A DNA stretch of 64,000 nt from Methylopila sp. Yamaguchi (GTDB lineage: Bacteria > Pseudomonadota > Alphaproteobacteria > Rhizobiales > Methylopilaceae), in contig NZ_BAUX01000008.1 of assembly GCF_002897035.1 (NCBI RefSeq), forward strand, positions 62,001 to 126,000, given 5' to 3'. Below, one piece after another: positions 37,072-45,208 of the stretch. The position numbers and the translations under genes are program-made. Below the pieces are notes generated by a model, which searched no databases, was not told the origin of the DNA, and worked only from the letters and a program-made list of their open reading frames with translations. Position 1 is the first letter of the stretch. Every line of letters starts with the position of its first letter.

Positions 37072-38631
37072 TCACTCGGCGGCCAGCGGCACCGAGCCGC
37101 GGCCGAAATCTTCGGGGAAGTGGGTGAGCGCGCTCATCACGGGATACGGAGTGAAGCCGCCGAGAGCGCACAGCGAGCCCAGTTTCATCGTGTGGGACAG
37201 GTCTTCCAGGATCGCGAGGTTCTTCTCGCGCTCGACGCCGGCGATGATCTTGTCCATCACCTCGACGCCGCGGGTGGAGCCGATGCGGCAGGGCGTGCAC
37301 TTGCCGCAGCTCTCGACAGAGCAGAACTCCATCGCGAAGCGGGCCTGCTTGGCCATGTCGACGCTGTCGTCGAAGACCACGATGCCGCCGTGGCCGATCA
37401 GGCCATCCTTCTTGGCGAAGGCCTCGTAGTCGAACGGGGTGTCGAACAGCTCGCGAGGGAAGTAGGCGCCGAGCGGGCCGCCGACCTGCACCGCGCGCAC
37501 CGGACGCCCGGTGAACGTGCCGCCGCCGATCTCCTCGACCAGTTCGCCGAGCGTGACGCCGAAGGCGATCTCGTAGAGGCCGCCATACTTGACGTTGCCG
37601 GCGAGCTGGATCGGCATGGTGCCGCGCGAGCGGCCGAAGCCGACGTCGGCGTAGGCCTTGGCGCCCTCGGCCATGATGAAGGGCACCGAGGCGAGCGAGA
37701 TGACGTTGTTGATCACCGTCGGCTTGCCGAACAGGCCCTTGTGAGCCGGCAGCGGCGGCTTGGCGCGGACGAGGCCGCGACGGCCCTCAAGGCTCTCGAG
37801 CAGCGAGGTCTCCTCGCCGCAGACGTAGGCCCCGGCCCCGACGCGGATCTCCATGTCGAAGTCGTACTCGGAGCCCGCGATGCGGGAGCCGAGGTATCCG
37901 GCCTTGCGCGCGGCCGCGACCGCCTTGTTCATGGCGGCGACGGCGTGCGGATACTCCGAGCGGCAGTAGACGTAGCCCTTGTCCGCGCCCACCGCGACGC
38001 CGGCGATCGTCATGCCCTCGATCAGCTGGAAGGGGTCGCCCTCCATGATCATGCGGTCGGCGAAGGTGCCGCTGTCGCCCTCGTCGGCGTTGCAGACGAT
38101 GTATTTTTTGCCCGGCGCGCAGGCGGCGACGGTGCGCCACTTGATGCCGGTCGGGAAGCCCGCGCCGCCGCGGCCCCGCAGGCCGCTCTCGAACACCTGC
38201 TCCACGGTCTCGGACGGGCCGATCGCGATGGCGCGCTCGAGGCCCTTGTAGCCGCCGTGGGCGAGGTAGTCGTCGAGCGAGACCGGGTCGGTGATCCCGA
38301 CGCGCTTGAAGGTGAAGCGCTCCTGCTTGGCGAAGAACGGGATCTTCTCGACGTTGTCGAGATAGAGGGGACCGCTCCGGCCTTCGAGCAGCCCGCCGTC
38401 GATCAGCGCGTCCACGTCGCGCGGCTTGACGGGGCCGTAGCCGACGCGGCGGCCGAAGGGGGTGACGACCTCGACCAGCGGCTCGAGCCAGAACATGCCG
38501 CGCGAGCCGTTGCGGACGATCTGGACGTCGAGGCCGCGCGCCGCGAAGGCGTCGGCGAACGCCTTGGCGACCTTGTCGGCGCCGAGCGCGACGGCTGCGG
38601 CGTCGCCGGGAACGTAGATGCGGGCGGTCAT
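37072..38631 (-). CDS. fdsB: NAD-dependent formate dehydrogenase beta subunit
   Basis: 519 residues from the ATG at 38631, which overlaps the fdsG stop as ATGA. The N-terminal 100 residues are a ferredoxin-like module; then the NuoF-type FMN/NADH domain with 'GLRGRGGAGFPTGIKW' near residue 182 and 'CNADEGDSGTFADR' near residue 210, and the C-terminal [4Fe-4S] site 'ESCGKCTPCRIGSTRG' near residue 435. It takes electrons from FdsA through iron-sulfur centres and reduces NAD+. The gap to fdsA is 10 nt. Confidence 0.96.
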   Translation of the reverse strand: MTARIYVPGDAAAVALGADKVAKAFADAFAARGLDVQIVRNGSRGMFWLEPLVEVVTPFGRRVGYGPVKPRDVDALIDGGLLEGRSGPLYLDNVEKIPFFAKQERFTFKRVGITDPVSLDDYLAHGGYKGLERAIAIGPSETVEQVFESGLRGRGGAGFPTGIKWRTVAACAPGKKYIVCNADEGDSGTFADRMIMEGDPFQLIEGMTIAGVAVGADKGYVYCRSEYPHAVAAMNKAVAAARKAGYLGSRIAGSEYDFDMEIRVGAGAYVCGEETSLLESLEGRRGLVRAKPPLPAHKGLFGKPTVINNVISLASVPFIMAEGAKAYADVGFGRSRGTMPIQLAGNVKYGGLYEIAFGVTLGELVEEIGGGTFTGRPVRAVQVGGPLGAYFPRELFDTPFDYEAFAKKDGLIGHGGIVVFDDSVDMAKQARFAMEFCSVESCGKCTPCRIGSTRGVEVMDKIIAGVEREKNLAILEDLSHTMKLGSLCALGGFTPYPVMSALTHFPEDFGRGSVPLAAE

Positions 38632-39131
38632 GAACGCACCTCCGCGGCGATCTCGTCGATCGCCTCGTCGTCCAGCCGGCCGATCAAGCGGCCGTTCACC
38701 ATGGCCGCCGGCGCGCAGGCGCACAGGCCAAGGCAGTAGATGGGCTCGAGCGTGACCTGGCCGTCGGCGCGGGTCTCGCCGTAGGCGCAATCGAGCGCCT
38801 CGCCGACCTTCGCGGACGTGACGTGGCCGCCGGCGGCCTGGCAGGCTTCGGCGACGCAGATCTTGACGACGTGCTTGCCGGCCGGCTCGTGCCGGAAATC
38901 ATGGTAGAAGGTGAAGGTGCCGTGCACCTCGGCGCGCGACAGGTTCATCGCGTCGGCGATCAGGGGGATCGCGTCCTGCGGCACATAGCCGAAGGTCTCC
39001 TGCAGGGCGTGCAGGATCGGCAGCGTCGCTCCCTCGAGCGGCAGGTGGTCCGCGATGATCTCGCGTCCTCGGGTCGGCGACCACGCTTCGTGCGCATGGC
39101 GCGATCCTGAGACGATATGACCCGTCGTCAT
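38628..39131 (-). CDS. fdsG: NAD-dependent formate dehydrogenase gamma subunit
   Basis: 167 residues from the ATG at 39131 (GGAGGA about 11 nt upstream; an in-frame ATG at 39149 would add six residues). NuoE-type [2Fe-2S] subunit: four Cys appear in 'CVAEACQAAGG' near residue 88 and 'YCLGLCACAPAAMVNGRL' near residue 128. The 'LPILHALQETFGYVPQDAIPLIA' region (in part, about 36-58) is typical of the family. First gene of the fds operon; transcription should start from the region holding the LysR-type site at 39218-39236. Confidence 0.95.
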   Translation of the reverse strand: MTTGHIVSGSRHAHEAWSPTRGREIIADHLPLEGATLPILHALQETFGYVPQDAIPLIADAMNLSRAEVHGTFTFYHDFRHEPAGKHVVKICVAEACQAAGGHVTSAKVGEALDCAYGETRADGQVTLEPIYCLGLCACAPAAMVNGRLIGRLDDEAIDEIAAEVRS

Positions 39132-39217
39132 GGTCCGCGCATCCTCCATATTGAATTCTTGTTGTTCTAAAGAGTGTGTCGTTCTCCCCCGCGCATCAAT
39201 GGGCGTGTTCCGTTACG

Positions 39218-39236
39218 CGATAGAACATTCCTATCG
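39218..39236. promoter_or_regulatory. LysR-type operator upstream of fdsG
   Basis: CGATAGAACATTCCTATCG: perfect 6-bp inverted repeat with a 7-nt spacer, containing the T-N11-A signature of LysR-family binding sites (TAGAACATTCCTA). It lies 87 nt upstream of the fdsG start and about 40 nt beyond the end of the LysR gene, the position expected for an activator site. No other copy was noticed in the window. Confidence 0.7.
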
Positions 39237-39273
39237 CGGGCACGCCGCCGCACGTCCGACAGGCGGTATCCAG

Positions 39274-40170
39274 CTACACTGACGCAAGCCGGGAGGCGAG
39301 CGTCTTGGCCGTTGCGACCAGAGCAGTCGTAGCGGGCGTCGTCGGATCACGATGCGGCACCACCAGCCCCACCGTGTGCACCACCTCCGGGTCGACGATT
39401 GGTATCGACCGGATGTTGGGCGGCAGGCCCATGACGTCGGTGAAGCTCTGCTGAAGGATGCTCGACCATGCGCCGGTGCGGACGTGGCTCAGCAGCACGA
39501 CGGTGTCGTTCGATTCGAGCGTCGGCGAGGGGGACGCTCCGGCCTCGCGCAGCAGCGTCTCGACGATCCGGCGGTTCTGCATGTCCGGCGTCAGCAGGCA
39601 GAGCGGCAATCGGCCGACGTCGCGCCAGGTGACCGTCTCCCGCGCGCCGAACTCGCCGTCGGCGGCGGTGATCAGGCGGTAGCCCTCCCGCCAGATCGGC
39701 GTCACGGACACCCGTCCCAGCGGCTCGTTGTCGAGATAGGTGATGCCGGCGTCGATCTCGAGATTGTCGAGCGCGGCGCCGATGTCGAGGGACGTGCTGC
39801 TCAGGATCGTGAAGCGGACGTCGGGATGCTGCGCGCGGTAGGGCGTGGTGAGCTGCGCCACCATCGGCAGCGCCGTCGGGATCACCGCGATCCGCAGATG
39901 CCCCACCACGCCGCGCTTCAGCGCGTCGATGTCCTGGCGCATGGCGCGGGCGTCGCCGACGATCCGGCGCGCCCATTCCAGCGCCCTCTGGCCTTCGGGC
40001 GTGAAGCCGTGAAACCGCGAGCCGCGCTCGACGAGCCGCACGCCGAGCGCGTCCTCGAGCTGTTTCACCCCGGCGGACAGCGTGGGCTGCGTGACCCCGC
40101 AGGTCTCGGCGGCGCGCCCGAAATGCCGCTCCTGTGCGAGGGCGAGAAGGAAGTCCAGCTTGTCGAGCAT
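39274..40170 (-). CDS. LysR-family transcriptional regulator, probable formate dehydrogenase activator
   Basis: 298 residues from the ATG at 40170, in line with the family (earlier in-frame start rejected). The winged helix-turn-helix spans residues 4-63: 'FLLALAQERHFGRAAETCGV' in part, then 'TQPTLSAGVKQLEDALGVRL'. The effector-binding domain follows from residue 90, with 'VAQLTTPYRAQHPDVRFTILS' in part and the 'AWSSILQQSF' loop. Like FdsR and OxyR-group proteins it is next to its target, here in the same direction as the fds operon with 140 bp between. Formate or a redox signal as effector is inference. Confidence 0.85.
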   Translation of the reverse strand: MLDKLDFLLALAQERHFGRAAETCGVTQPTLSAGVKQLEDALGVRLVERGSRFHGFTPEGQRALEWARRIVGDARAMRQDIDALKRGVVGHLRIAVIPTALPMVAQLTTPYRAQHPDVRFTILSSTSLDIGAALDNLEIDAGITYLDNEPLGRVSVTPIWREGYRLITAADGEFGARETVTWRDVGRLPLCLLTPDMQNRRIVETLLREAGASPSPTLESNDTVVLLSHVRTGAWSSILQQSFTDVMGLPPNIRSIPIVDPEVVHTVGLVVPHRDPTTPATTALVATAKTLASRLASV

Positions 40171-40380
40171 CGTCTGTCCAGGTGCGCGGACGTGCGGTGT
40201 CCGCGAGCGCGAACATAGCCTTACGAGCACAGGCGCGCATCCGTCTTCAACGTGTCAGGTTATTTCGGGGGACGTGCGCCGCGCGGCGTTTACGTACCGC
40301 TGCGGATAGGATTAAGGAAAGAACGTTAGCGGGCGGAACAATTGAAAAGACGGCGCCCGCGGCTTGGCCGGGAGGGCCCG

Positions 40381-42432
40381 ATGACAGCCATACGTTCCCA
40401 TGCACCCTGGATTGCGCTCGCGCTGATCGGCGCCTTCGCGCTCGGCACCGTCGCGCTCCACCGCGGCGAATCGATCGGCGCGCTCTGGATCGTCGTCGCG
40501 GCGGTCTGCAGCTACCTCGTCGCCTACCGCTATTATGGCCTGTTCATCGCGAACAAGGTGCTCCGGCTCGATCCCCGCTACGCGACGCCGGCGACCCGCC
40601 TGAACGACGGCCTCGATTACGTTCCGACCAACAAATACGTGCTGTTCGGCCACCACTTCGCGGCCATCGCCGGCGCCGGCCCGCTGGTCGGCCCCGTGCT
40701 CGCGGCGCAGATGGGCTACCTGCCCGGCACGCTCTGGATCATCGTCGGCGTCGTGTTCGCCGGTGCGGTGCAGGACTTCATCGTCCTGTTCCTTTCGACC
40801 CGCCGTGACGGCCGCTCGCTCGGCGACATCATCCGTCAGGAGATGGGCCAGACCGCGGGCATGATCGCCCAGATCGGCATCCTGCTGATCATGGTGATCC
40901 TGCTGGCGGTGCTCGCCCTCGTCGTCGTCAAGGCGCTGGTGGGCTCGCCCTGGGGCATGTTCACCGTCGCGGCGACGATCCCGATCGCGCTCTTCATGGG
41001 GCTCTACGGCCGCTACCTGCGCCCCGGCCATGTCGGCGAGATCTCCGTTATCGGCGTCGTGCTGCTGATGGCCTCGATCGTCTACGGCCAGCACGTGGCG
41101 GAGAGCCCGACGCTCGCGCCGCTGTTCACCTTCAAGGGCGAGGCCATCGCGCTGATGATCATCGGCTACGGCTTCGTGGCCTCGGTGATCCCGGTGTGGC
41201 TGCTGCTCGCGCCGCGCGACTACCTCTCGACCTTCCTGAAGATCGGCGCCGTCGTCGGCCTCGCCGTCGGCATCCTCGTGGTGATGCCGGACGTGAAGAT
41301 GCCGGCGGTCACCAAGTTCGTCGACGGCACCGGCCCGGTGTTCGCCGGCTCGCTGTTCCCCTTCCTCTTCATCACCATCGCCTGCGGCGCGGTCTCGGGC
41401 TTCCACTCGCTGATCGCCTCCGGCACCACGCCGAAGCTGATCGAGAACGAGACCCAGGCCCGCTTCATCGGCTACGGCGCGATGCTCACCGAGAGCTTCG
41501 TCGCCATCATGGCGCTGATCGCGGCCTCGGTGCTCGACCCAGGCATCTACTTCGCCATGAACAGCCCGGCCGCGCTGATCGGCACGACGCCGGAGACCGC
41601 CGCGGCCGCCGTTTCGGCCTGGGGCTTCGTCGTGACGCCCGCCGATCTGACGCTGATCGCCCAGCAGGTGGGCGAGAGCACCATCCTGTCCCGCGCCGGC
41701 GGCGCGCCGACGCTCGCCGTCGGCATGTCGCACATCCTCTCGCAGCTCATCGGCGGCGAGGCGCTGATGGCGTTCTGGTACCACTTCGCCATCCTGTTCG
41801 AGGCCCTGTTCATCCTGACGACGGTCGACGCCGGCACGCGCGTCTGCCGCTTCATGATCCAGGACCTCGTCGGCAACGCCGTGCCGTCGTTCCGCGACAC
41901 CAAGTCGTGGACGGCGAACGTGATCGCCACGGCGATCGCGGTGACCGCCTGGGGCTACTTCCTCTACCAGGGCGTCATCGATCCGCTGGGCGGCATCAAC
42001 ACGCTGTGGCCGCTGTTCGGCATCTCCAACCAGATGCTGGCGGCGATCGCCCTGATGCTGTGCACGGTCGCGCTGTTCAAGATGAAGCGGCAGCGCTACG
42101 CCTGGGTCACGATCGTCCCGACGGTGTGGCTGCTGATCTGCACGCTGACCGCCGGCGCCGAGAAGCTGTTCCACCCCTCGCCCGCCATCGGCTTCCTGGC
42201 GCACGCCCGGAAGTTCGGCGACGCGGCGGCCGCAGGCCAGGTTCTGGCCCCGGCGAAGACCGTGGAGCAGATGGGCCGCATCGTGTTCAACGACTACGTC
42301 AACGCCGGCCTCACCATCGCCTTCATGTCGGTGGTGATCGCCATGGTGTTCTTCGGGCTGAAGTGGATCTTCATCGCCCTGAAGTCCGACGACGTCACCG
42401 CCAACGACGCGCACGTCGCGCCGGCGGAGTGA
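40381..42432 (+). CDS. cstA: CstA-family carbon starvation/pyruvate transporter
   Basis: 683 residues from the ATG at 40381, behind GGGAGGG. About 16-18 hydrophobic segments; the N-terminal CstA domain shows 'AYRYYGLFIANKVLRLDP' (residues 42-59), 'GHHFAAIAGAGPLVGPVLAAQ' in part (near 88) and 'LSTRRDGRSLGDIIRQEMG' (near 135). 'FHSLIASGTTPKLIENE' near residue 345 and 'FEALFILTTVDAGTRVCRFM' in part (near 473) are also family motifs. CstA-type proteins import peptides or pyruvate, usually with a YbdD partner, which follows here. Family certain; substrate inferred. Confidence 0.95.
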   Translation: MTAIRSHAPWIALALIGAFALGTVALHRGESIGALWIVVAAVCSYLVAYRYYGLFIANKVLRLDPRYATPATRLNDGLDYVPTNKYVLFGHHFAAIAGAGPLVGPVLAAQMGYLPGTLWIIVGVVFAGAVQDFIVLFLSTRRDGRSLGDIIRQEMGQTAGMIAQIGILLIMVILLAVLALVVVKALVGSPWGMFTVAATIPIALFMGLYGRYLRPGHVGEISVIGVVLLMASIVYGQHVAESPTLAPLFTFKGEAIALMIIGYGFVASVIPVWLLLAPRDYLSTFLKIGAVVGLAVGILVVMPDVKMPAVTKFVDGTGPVFAGSLFPFLFITIACGAVSGFHSLIASGTTPKLIENETQARFIGYGAMLTESFVAIMALIAASVLDPGIYFAMNSPAALIGTTPETAAAAVSAWGFVVTPADLTLIAQQVGESTILSRAGGAPTLAVGMSHILSQLIGGEALMAFWYHFAILFEALFILTTVDAGTRVCRFMIQDLVGNAVPSFRDTKSWTANVIATAIAVTAWGYFLYQGVIDPLGGINTLWPLFGISNQMLAAIALMLCTVALFKMKRQRYAWVTIVPTVWLLICTLTAGAEKLFHPSPAIGFLAHARKFGDAAAAGQVLAPAKTVEQMGRIVFNDYVNAGLTIAFMSVVIAMVFFGLKWIFIALKSDDVTANDAHVAPAE

Positions 42433-42436
42433 CCCG

Positions 42437-42673
42437 ATGCGACAGGCGCTCCAGTCCGTCCGCCTCAAGCTCGACCCGCTGGTCTGCGCCTGTCGGGCGG
42501 CGCGGGAGACCGCGCATCTGATGGTCGGGGTGCCGGACTACGATCGCTACGTCGCCCACGTCCGGGCGACCCATCCGGAGACGGAGCCGATGACCCGCTC
42601 CGCCTTCTTCCGGGACGCCACCGACCGCCGCTACGGCGGCGGCGGGCGGACCGGCGTGATGCGCTGCTGCTGA
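42437..42673 (+). CDS. YbdD/YjiX-family small protein
   Basis: 78 residues, starting 4 nt after the cstA stop. The family motif 'MVGVPDYDRYVAHVRATHPE' in part (residues 29-48), then 'SAFFRDATDRRYGGGGRTGVMRCC' (in part, residues 55-78) with the conserved C-terminal Arg-Cys-Cys. DUF466 proteins are co-transcribed with CstA-type transporters and are needed for uptake in the BtsT/CstA systems, apparently as a small cytosolic component. Same operon. Confidence 0.92.
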   Translation: MRQALQSVRLKLDPLVCACRAARETAHLMVGVPDYDRYVAHVRATHPETEPMTRSAFFRDATDRRYGGGGRTGVMRCC

Positions 42674-42680
42674 AGCGCCA

Positions 42681-42711
42681 CAACGGGGCGGGCTCATAAC
42701 CCGCCCCGTTG
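42681..42711. terminator. Terminator hairpin after cstA-ybdD
   Basis: CAACGGGGCGGG and its complement CCCGCCCCGTTG form a perfect 12-bp stem with the loop CTCATAA, 7 nt after the ybdD stop. It has only a short TTG tail instead of a U-run. Confidence 0.75.
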
Positions 42712-43188
42712 CGTTCGCGACCGCCGCGTACGCGGGGCGCGCCCCGCTGGTTGTGTCGCTCGAACGATTTTTTTCAGGGCGTTTTCAAGCGTTTTTGGAC
42801 GCGAGCGCCTTCGCCAGCACAACCCACACGAGATCGAGCAGACCGCCCGAGGCCGCGCCATGCGCGATGCAACCTTCCGCGCGCCGCGCCGATCACGCGA
42901 GGTAACAAGACGCCTCCTGCCGCAACTTGAAGCTGCATTCACTGGCGCGCGTCTGCAATGAGCGCCGGATTTCGCTGTCGCGAGGCCGGGGTCGCGCCGC
43001 GCGAGCGAAGTTTTACTTAGGCCGACTCCACGTAGTTCTTCGAATTTCACAGTGCATAAATTCCACGCTACAAAGTCGTGTTGAAATTTAGACACGGACT
43101 CGAGTTCGCAACTCCAAGGATACTGAAGTAGCGATTGTCAGCAGCGAAGACGGGCCCATTCTACCGGCCCTGACTGGAGGGTCTTCGC
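42712..43188. other. 477-bp intergenic region before the outer-membrane barrel gene
   Basis: No coding region is convincing. A minus-strand open frame of 133 codons (42694-43095) has Arg-rich, atypical content and no ribosome binding site. AT-rich blocks occur around 42765-42800 (TTTTTTT) and 43020-43095. A GGAGGGTC ribosome binding site for the barrel gene is at about 43176-43183, so the promoter and a long 5' leader of that gene probably lie here. Confidence 0.5.
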
Positions 43189-43923
43189 ATGCGCCTGTTC
43201 ACGACCTCATGCCTCGCTCTGGCGACGGCCCTGGCGGCTTCGACCGTCCCGGCGCGCGCGGCCGACCTGCCCTTTGAAGCCCCCGCCGAGGCGATCGCCG
43301 TGTCCGGCTTCACCTGGAGCGGCGTCTACGTCGGCGGCGCGATCGGCTACGCCTTCAGCGACCTCGACGTGAAGAACCGCGGGCTCGGCGACCGGTTCAG
43401 CTACAAGAATTCGGTCGACGGTCTGACCGGCACGGCGTTCGTCGGCGTGAACTACCAGTTCGACGCGATCGTGGTCGGCGCCGAGGCCGACGTCACGATC
43501 GGCGACTTCGGCGGCAAGTCGAAGAGCTGCGGCAACGGCGCGCCGTTCAACTTCACCTGCAAGGCAAACGCCGACGATCTGTTCGGAACGGTCCGCGGCC
43601 GGATCGGCTACGCCTTCGATCGCATCCTGGTGTTCGGCACGGGCGGCCTTGCGATCGGCGGCGACGTCGACTTCAAGCGCGACAGCCCGTTCGGCGCCCC
43701 GTTCGACTTCCGCAAGAAGTCCTCCGGGACCCGCTACGGCTACGCCGTGGGCGGCGGCGTCGACTATGCGGTCACCGACAACGTGATCGTCCGCGCCGAG
43801 TACCAGTACGTCGATTTCGGCAAGGAGAAGTTCACGTCCCGGAGCGCGGTCGGCGGAACCCAGCCGGTCGAGATCGAACAGGACGCGCACTTCGTCCGCG
43901 CCGGCGTCGCCTACAAGTTCTGA
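43189..43923 (+). CDS. Outer-membrane beta-barrel protein (Omp25/31-like)
   Basis: 244 residues. Sec signal peptide ending ARA (about residue 25), then 'SGFTWSGVYVGGAIGYAFSD' in part, the conserved 'WSGVYVGG' opening of rhizobial and Brucella Omp25/31 porin-like barrels. Alternating strands include 'FVGVNYQFDAIVVGAEADVT' in part and 'GRIGYAFDRILVFGTGGLAIG' in part, with the terminal 'FVRAGVAYKF' ending in Phe as outer-membrane barrels do. Two Cys (near residues 108 and 118) may form an extracellular disulfide. Predicted 8-stranded barrel; abundant envelope protein. Confidence 0.9.
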   Translation: MRLFTTSCLALATALAASTVPARAADLPFEAPAEAIAVSGFTWSGVYVGGAIGYAFSDLDVKNRGLGDRFSYKNSVDGLTGTAFVGVNYQFDAIVVGAEADVTIGDFGGKSKSCGNGAPFNFTCKANADDLFGTVRGRIGYAFDRILVFGTGGLAIGGDVDFKRDSPFGAPFDFRKKSSGTRYGYAVGGGVDYAVTDNVIVRAEYQYVDFGKEKFTSRSAVGGTQPVEIEQDAHFVRAGVAYKF

Positions 43924-44011
43924 CCTTTTCTCAGGCGAGCCGAACGGCTTCGCCCATCGGCCTCCGCGCGATCCCGCGCGGCGGCGTGAGCCTTCGTTTG
44001 CGTAAAGCGCC

Positions 44012-44029
44012 GCGTCCCGTGCGGGACGC
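44012..44029. repeat. Short GC-rich hairpin
   Basis: GCGTCCCG-TG-CGGGACGC, a perfect 8-bp inverted repeat in the 157-bp gap between the barrel and ferritin-like genes. It might end the barrel transcript, but there is no U-run and it lies 89 nt past the stop. Confidence 0.35.
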
Positions 44030-44080
44030 CGCACGCCGATCCGCGGCCAGATCAAAACTCTCAAGGGAGCCCGACCGACC

Positions 44081-44971
44081 ATGACGCACACGACCGACAA
44101 GACGACCCGCCCCGCCGTCCTCGACCTCGAGGCCGGACGCCGCGCCTTCATCCGCGCCTGCGGTCTCGGCGCAGCCGGCGCCGCCGTGTTCGCCGCGACC
44201 GGCGCCGCGCCCGCCGCCGCCGCGACAACCGACCTCGACGTGCTCAATTTCGCGCTGAACCTCGAGTACCTCGAAGCCGAGTTCTATGTCCGCGCCGCTT
44301 TCGGCCGCGGACTGGCGAGCGGCGACGTCTCCGGTACGGGGCGCCTCGGCGGCGTGATCGGCGGCCGCAAGGTGACCTTCGCCACCAAGAACATCCGCCT
44401 CTACGCCGAAGAGATCGCGGACGACGAGGAGAAGCACGTCAAGCTGCTGCGCGGCGCCCTCGGCTCCCAGCGCGTGGCGCGGCCGGCGATCAACCTGCGC
44501 GACAGCTTCACCGCCGCCGCCCAGGCCGCGGGCCTGATCGGCGAGGGCCAGACCTTCGACGCCTTCGCGAACGAGACCAACTTCCTGCTCGCGGCCTACA
44601 TCTTCGAGGACGTGGGCGTGACCGCCTACAAGGGCGCGGCGCCACTGCTCGCCAACAAGGCGCTGCTTGAAACCGCCGCCGGCATCCTCGCGGTCGAGGC
44701 CTACCACGCCGGCGTCATCCGCACGATCCTGTTCGGCCTCGGCCTGTTCGACGCCGCCCAGGCGATCTCGAACGCCCGCGACTCGCTCGACGGGACGACC
44801 GACCTCGACCAGGGCATCGGCACCGCTGACAAGGCGAACCTCGTCCCGACCGACGCCTTCTCGGTGGCCTACAGCCGCTCGGTCCCTCAGGTGAAGAACA
44901 TCGTCTACCTGTCGCCCACCGGCGCGAAGGGCGGCTTCTTCCCCTCCGGCATCAACGGCGCGTTCGCCTGA
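44081..44971 (+). CDS. Tat-exported ferritin-like (desiccation-related) protein
   Basis: 296 residues. N-terminal twin-arginine signal ('GRRAFIRACGLGAAGAAVFAATG' in part, residues 19-41, cleavage after the Ala-rich tail near residue 50). The mature protein starts 'DLDVLNFALNLEYLEAEFYVRAA' in part and has the four-helix ferritin-like PF13668 pattern with 'DDEEKHVKLLRGALGS' (near residue 116) and 'AVEAYHAGVIRT' (near residue 210), each with Glu/His that could bind a di-metal site. Members of the family are linked to desiccation and radiation tolerance (Rds1-like). Probably periplasmic; function not established. Confidence 0.87.
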   Translation: MTHTTDKTTRPAVLDLEAGRRAFIRACGLGAAGAAVFAATGAAPAAAATTDLDVLNFALNLEYLEAEFYVRAAFGRGLASGDVSGTGRLGGVIGGRKVTFATKNIRLYAEEIADDEEKHVKLLRGALGSQRVARPAINLRDSFTAAAQAAGLIGEGQTFDAFANETNFLLAAYIFEDVGVTAYKGAAPLLANKALLETAAGILAVEAYHAGVIRTILFGLGLFDAAQAISNARDSLDGTTDLDQGIGTADKANLVPTDAFSVAYSRSVPQVKNIVYLSPTGAKGGFFPSGINGAFA

Positions 44972-45055
44972 TCCGAACGGCGTCCGCCGCGGCGGCGCAA
45001 GACGGCGGTCGCCCGCAAGCAGCGACGTCCACGCCCCGCCGGGGCCACCCTCCCC

Positions 45056-45160
45056 GTCGTCCTCCGGCTTGACCGGAGGACCCACCCCAGACGTCGAACG
45101 CCACGCCCGAGATGGATGGTCCGGTCAAGCCGGACCATGACGGCCCGGGTTGGGGATGAC
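45056..45160. repeat. REP-like palindromic element
   Basis: Two stem-loops: TCCTCCGG/CCGGAGGA (45060-45080) and ATGGTCCGG/CCGGACCAT (45116-45138), both with TTGA/TCAA loops, joined by about 35 nt. Sequences of the 'GATGGTCCGGTCAAGCCGGACCATGACGG' type are dispersed intergenic repeats in this order. It lies between the convergent ferritin-like and fae-like genes (237-bp gap). Confidence 0.75.
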
Positions 45161-45208
45161 GGCGCGGGTGGCGGAGGCGGCGCGCGGCGGCCGCCCCCGC
45201 CCCCGGGC

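Noticed and set aside
42694-43095. 133-codon minus-strand frame in the gap before the barrel gene
   Set aside because: Arg- and Ser-rich, begins in an AT-rich region without ribosome binding site and runs into the cstA terminator.
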